Positions 6,839 to 8,049 of a stretch of 8,049 nucleotides of DNA are shown piece by piece (within the stretch, counting starts at the first letter, position 1; the number at the start of each line of letters is the position of its first letter). A program made the translations under genes and the position numbers. The notes under the pieces were generated by a model that worked only from the letters and a program-made list of their open reading frames with translations, was not told the DNA's origin and searched no databases. The stretch is from assembly GCA_017354065.1 (NCBI GenBank), contig JAFMRN010000013.1, positions 9,030 to 17,078 on the forward strand, written 5' to 3'. Origin of the DNA: Solirubrobacterales bacterium (GTDB taxonomy: Bacteria; Actinomycetota; Thermoleophilia; Solirubrobacterales; Solirubrobacteraceae).

Positions 6839-6846
6839 GCCACGCC

Positions 6847-7461
6847 GTGGAACCGATCAGTGGCGACGACGGGCTGCTGCGATGTAGCTGGGGCGATTCC
6901 CCGGAGATCTACCGCACCTACCACGACCTGGAGTGGGGTTTTCCGGTCATCGACGACAGGCGGCTGTTCGAGAAGCTGTGTCTTGAGGGCTTCCAGTCCG
7001 GGCTGTCGTGGCTGACGATCCTGCGCAAGCGCGAGAACTTCCGGGCCGCCTTTGACGGCTTCGACTTCAATGTGGTTGCCGCGTACGGCGCTGGTGATGT
7101 GGAGCGCTTGCTCGCCGACGCCGGGATCGTGCGCCACCGCGGGAAGATCGAGGCGGTGATCAACAACGCGGGCCGGGCAGTGGAGTTGGCCGCGACCGAG
7201 GGCCCGCTGGCCGCGTTCTTCTGGTCGTTCGAGCCGGCCGCACCCGGACCCTTTGACGCGAGCGAGTCCGCGGAGTCGCGGGCCTTGGCCAAGGAGCTGA
7301 AGGCTCGAGGCTGGCGCTTTGTGGGCCCCACCACCGTGTACGCGTTCATGCAGGCGATGGGGTTGATGAACGATCACCACCCCGCCTGTCACGCGGGGGC
7401 CTCAGTCGACGCCGCGCGCGCCGGGTTCGTCAGGCCGACGGGAACTCGGCGACCAGCTTGA
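6847..7461 (+). CDS. tag: DNA-3-methyladenine glycosylase I (Tag)
   Basis: This 204-residue base-excision repair enzyme should remove 3-methyladenine from alkylated DNA, leaving an abasic site. It aligns by motif with E. coli Tag at a constant offset of nine residues over the N-terminal part: zinc ligand C13 (RCSW), Y25 and H26 in YHDLEWG, E47 in CLEGFQSGLSW, and W55. The C-terminal zinc ligands are present as N175-D-H177-H-P-A-C181, matching H-x3-C of the zinc snap. VRHRGKIEAVINNA (95-108) and RFVGPTTVYAFMQAMGL (157-173) are further signature stretches. The GTG start at 6847 gives MEPISGDDGLLRC, the usual length before the first zinc cysteine; in-frame ATG 6826 and GTG 6811 would add 7 or 12 residues overlapping the divergent GNAT gene. 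The last 32 bases overlap the convergent hydrolase gene, which may explain the unconserved tail after residue 183. Identity is secure; the start is moderately sure. Confidence 0.95.
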   Translation: MEPISGDDGLLRCSWGDSPEIYRTYHDLEWGFPVIDDRRLFEKLCLEGFQSGLSWLTILRKRENFRAAFDGFDFNVVAAYGAGDVERLLADAGIVRHRGKIEAVINNAGRAVELAATEGPLAAFFWSFEPAAPGPFDASESAESRALAKELKARGWRFVGPTTVYAFMQAMGLMNDHHPACHAGASVDAARAGFVRPTGTRRPA

Positions 7462-8049
7462 CCAGCCGGTCCCGGACGATGTCGGGGCGCTCATCAGTGA
7501 TGAAGTGCCCGGTGTCGGCGATCAGCTCGAGCGTGTAGTCCTCGGCGTTGGCGCTGCGCGCTGAGGCCAGCGTCCAGTGCACCGCCTTGTCCCCGACGCC
7601 GAAGACCGCCCGGGTCGGCACCTGGGAGCGGCGGGTCTCGGGGTTCGTCGAAGCCTTGGGCAGCTCCTCGCGCCAGAAGGTCTTATACGTGTCAGAGCCC
7701 GCCCGCGCGCAGACCGGATCGCGGAAGCGGTCCGTGAACCAGCGGAGGTCCTCATCGCTGACCCCGGTGCGCGGCGGGATGTACTGGTAGCGCAGGATCG
7801 TGTAGAGCAGCGGCGTGTGCATCTGCAGCGGCACCCCGGCCCAGCCGATCACCGGCTGGTACCAGAACCGCCACAGGTGCGGCGCGACGACCTTCGGGGT
7901 GATCCAGGGGTGGGCGATGTTCAGGCACAGGTAGGCGTGGAAACGCTCGGGCGCGCGCAGCGCCAGCAGGTGGCCGACATAGCCGCCCCAGTCGTGACCG
8001 ACCAGGTACACGCGCTGGAGGCCCAGCGCGTCCAGCAACGCGAGCACGT
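7430..8049 (-). CDS. Alpha/beta hydrolase, epoxide hydrolase-like, N-terminus outside window
   Basis: At least 205 residues are visible and the frame is open to the right edge. A GTG at 8047 is in frame, but it is almost certainly internal, because the core strands and HGxP oxyanion motif that precede the nucleophile elbow in this family (about 80-100 residues) are missing. Counting from that GTG, the elbow is V16-G-H-D19-W-G-G22, with aspartate as nucleophile as in epoxide hydrolases and dehalogenases. A cap region with many aromatic residues spans about 50-140. The likely acid is D153 (VFGVGD), and the catalytic histidine is H181 in DTGHFITDERP. GHDWGG favours epoxide hydrolase over haloalkane dehalogenase, which usually has QDWGG. 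The expected reaction is hydrolysis of an epoxide through an ester intermediate; the substrate is unknown. Cytosolic as far as seen. Its end overlaps the glycosylase gene by 32 bases in convergent orientation. Confidence 0.9.
   Translation of the reverse strand, partial: VLALLDALGLQRVYLVGHDWGGYVGHLLALRAPERFHAYLCLNIAHPWITPKVVAPHLWRFWYQPVIGWAGVPLQMHTPLLYTILRYQYIPPRTGVSDEDLRWFTDRFRDPVCARAGSDTYKTFWREELPKASTNPETRRSQVPTRAVFGVGDKAVHWTLASARSANAEDYTLELIADTGHFITDERPDIVRDRLVKLVAEFPSA

Noticed and set aside
6808..7392. 194-codon open frame on the minus strand, antisense to the glycosylase gene
   Set aside because: The plus strand encodes a complete Tag with all zinc and catalytic residues; the antisense product has no recognisable motif.
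1..8049. A previously undescribed multi-gene system, mobile island or defence locus
   Set aside because: Six of the seven genes are ordinary enzyme or transporter families, there are no recombinases, terminal repeats or composition breaks, and no CRISPR or tandem DNA repeats were seen.

Overview
The window is GC-rich, with strong G/C preference at third codon positions, GTG and TTG starts beside ATG, short intergenic gaps and four-base stop/start overlaps. This suggests a high-GC actinobacterium. The secreted repeat protein and the FadD-type ligase with a long N-terminal extension would fit a Thermoleophilia/Solirubrobacterales-like lineage, but that placement is an inference. No tRNA, rRNA, CRISPR array, insertion sequence or phage gene is visible.

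Layout, left to right. Positions 1-940 (minus) hold a class V PLP-dependent aminotransferase-fold enzyme cut by the left edge. It overlaps by GTGA with an acyl-CoA ligase (937-2577, minus), so these two form a translationally coupled pair. A 91-base gap follows, containing a strong hairpin (2629-2660) that probably ends the next minus-strand unit, and a TANNNT box just before the ligase start. Next is a secreted seven-repeat, cysteine-paired beta-propeller protein (2669-3718, minus, TTG start). An 80-base gap with an inverted repeat separates it from a FUSC-family membrane transporter (3799-5889, minus). The transporter follows a two-domain GNAT acetyltransferase (5937-6827, minus). Divergent from the GNAT gene is a Tag-type DNA-3-methyladenine glycosylase I (6847-7461, plus). 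Its 3' end overlaps convergently with an epoxide-hydrolase-like alpha/beta hydrolase (7430-8049, minus) cut by the right edge.

How the genes work together. GNAT, FUSC and possibly the propeller gene read as one minus-strand run ending at the hairpin; ligase plus PLP enzyme form a second run. A resistance or export role for GNAT-FUSC is only a guess from gene order. The ligase and PLP enzyme may act on one metabolite, but the substrate cannot be read from sequence. The glycosylase is a housekeeping DNA alkylation repair gene. Overall this looks like ordinary chromosomal DNA. The least familiar element is the propeller protein, where every predicted blade carries a cysteine pair and a register tryptophan, with apparent closure between the N and C termini.
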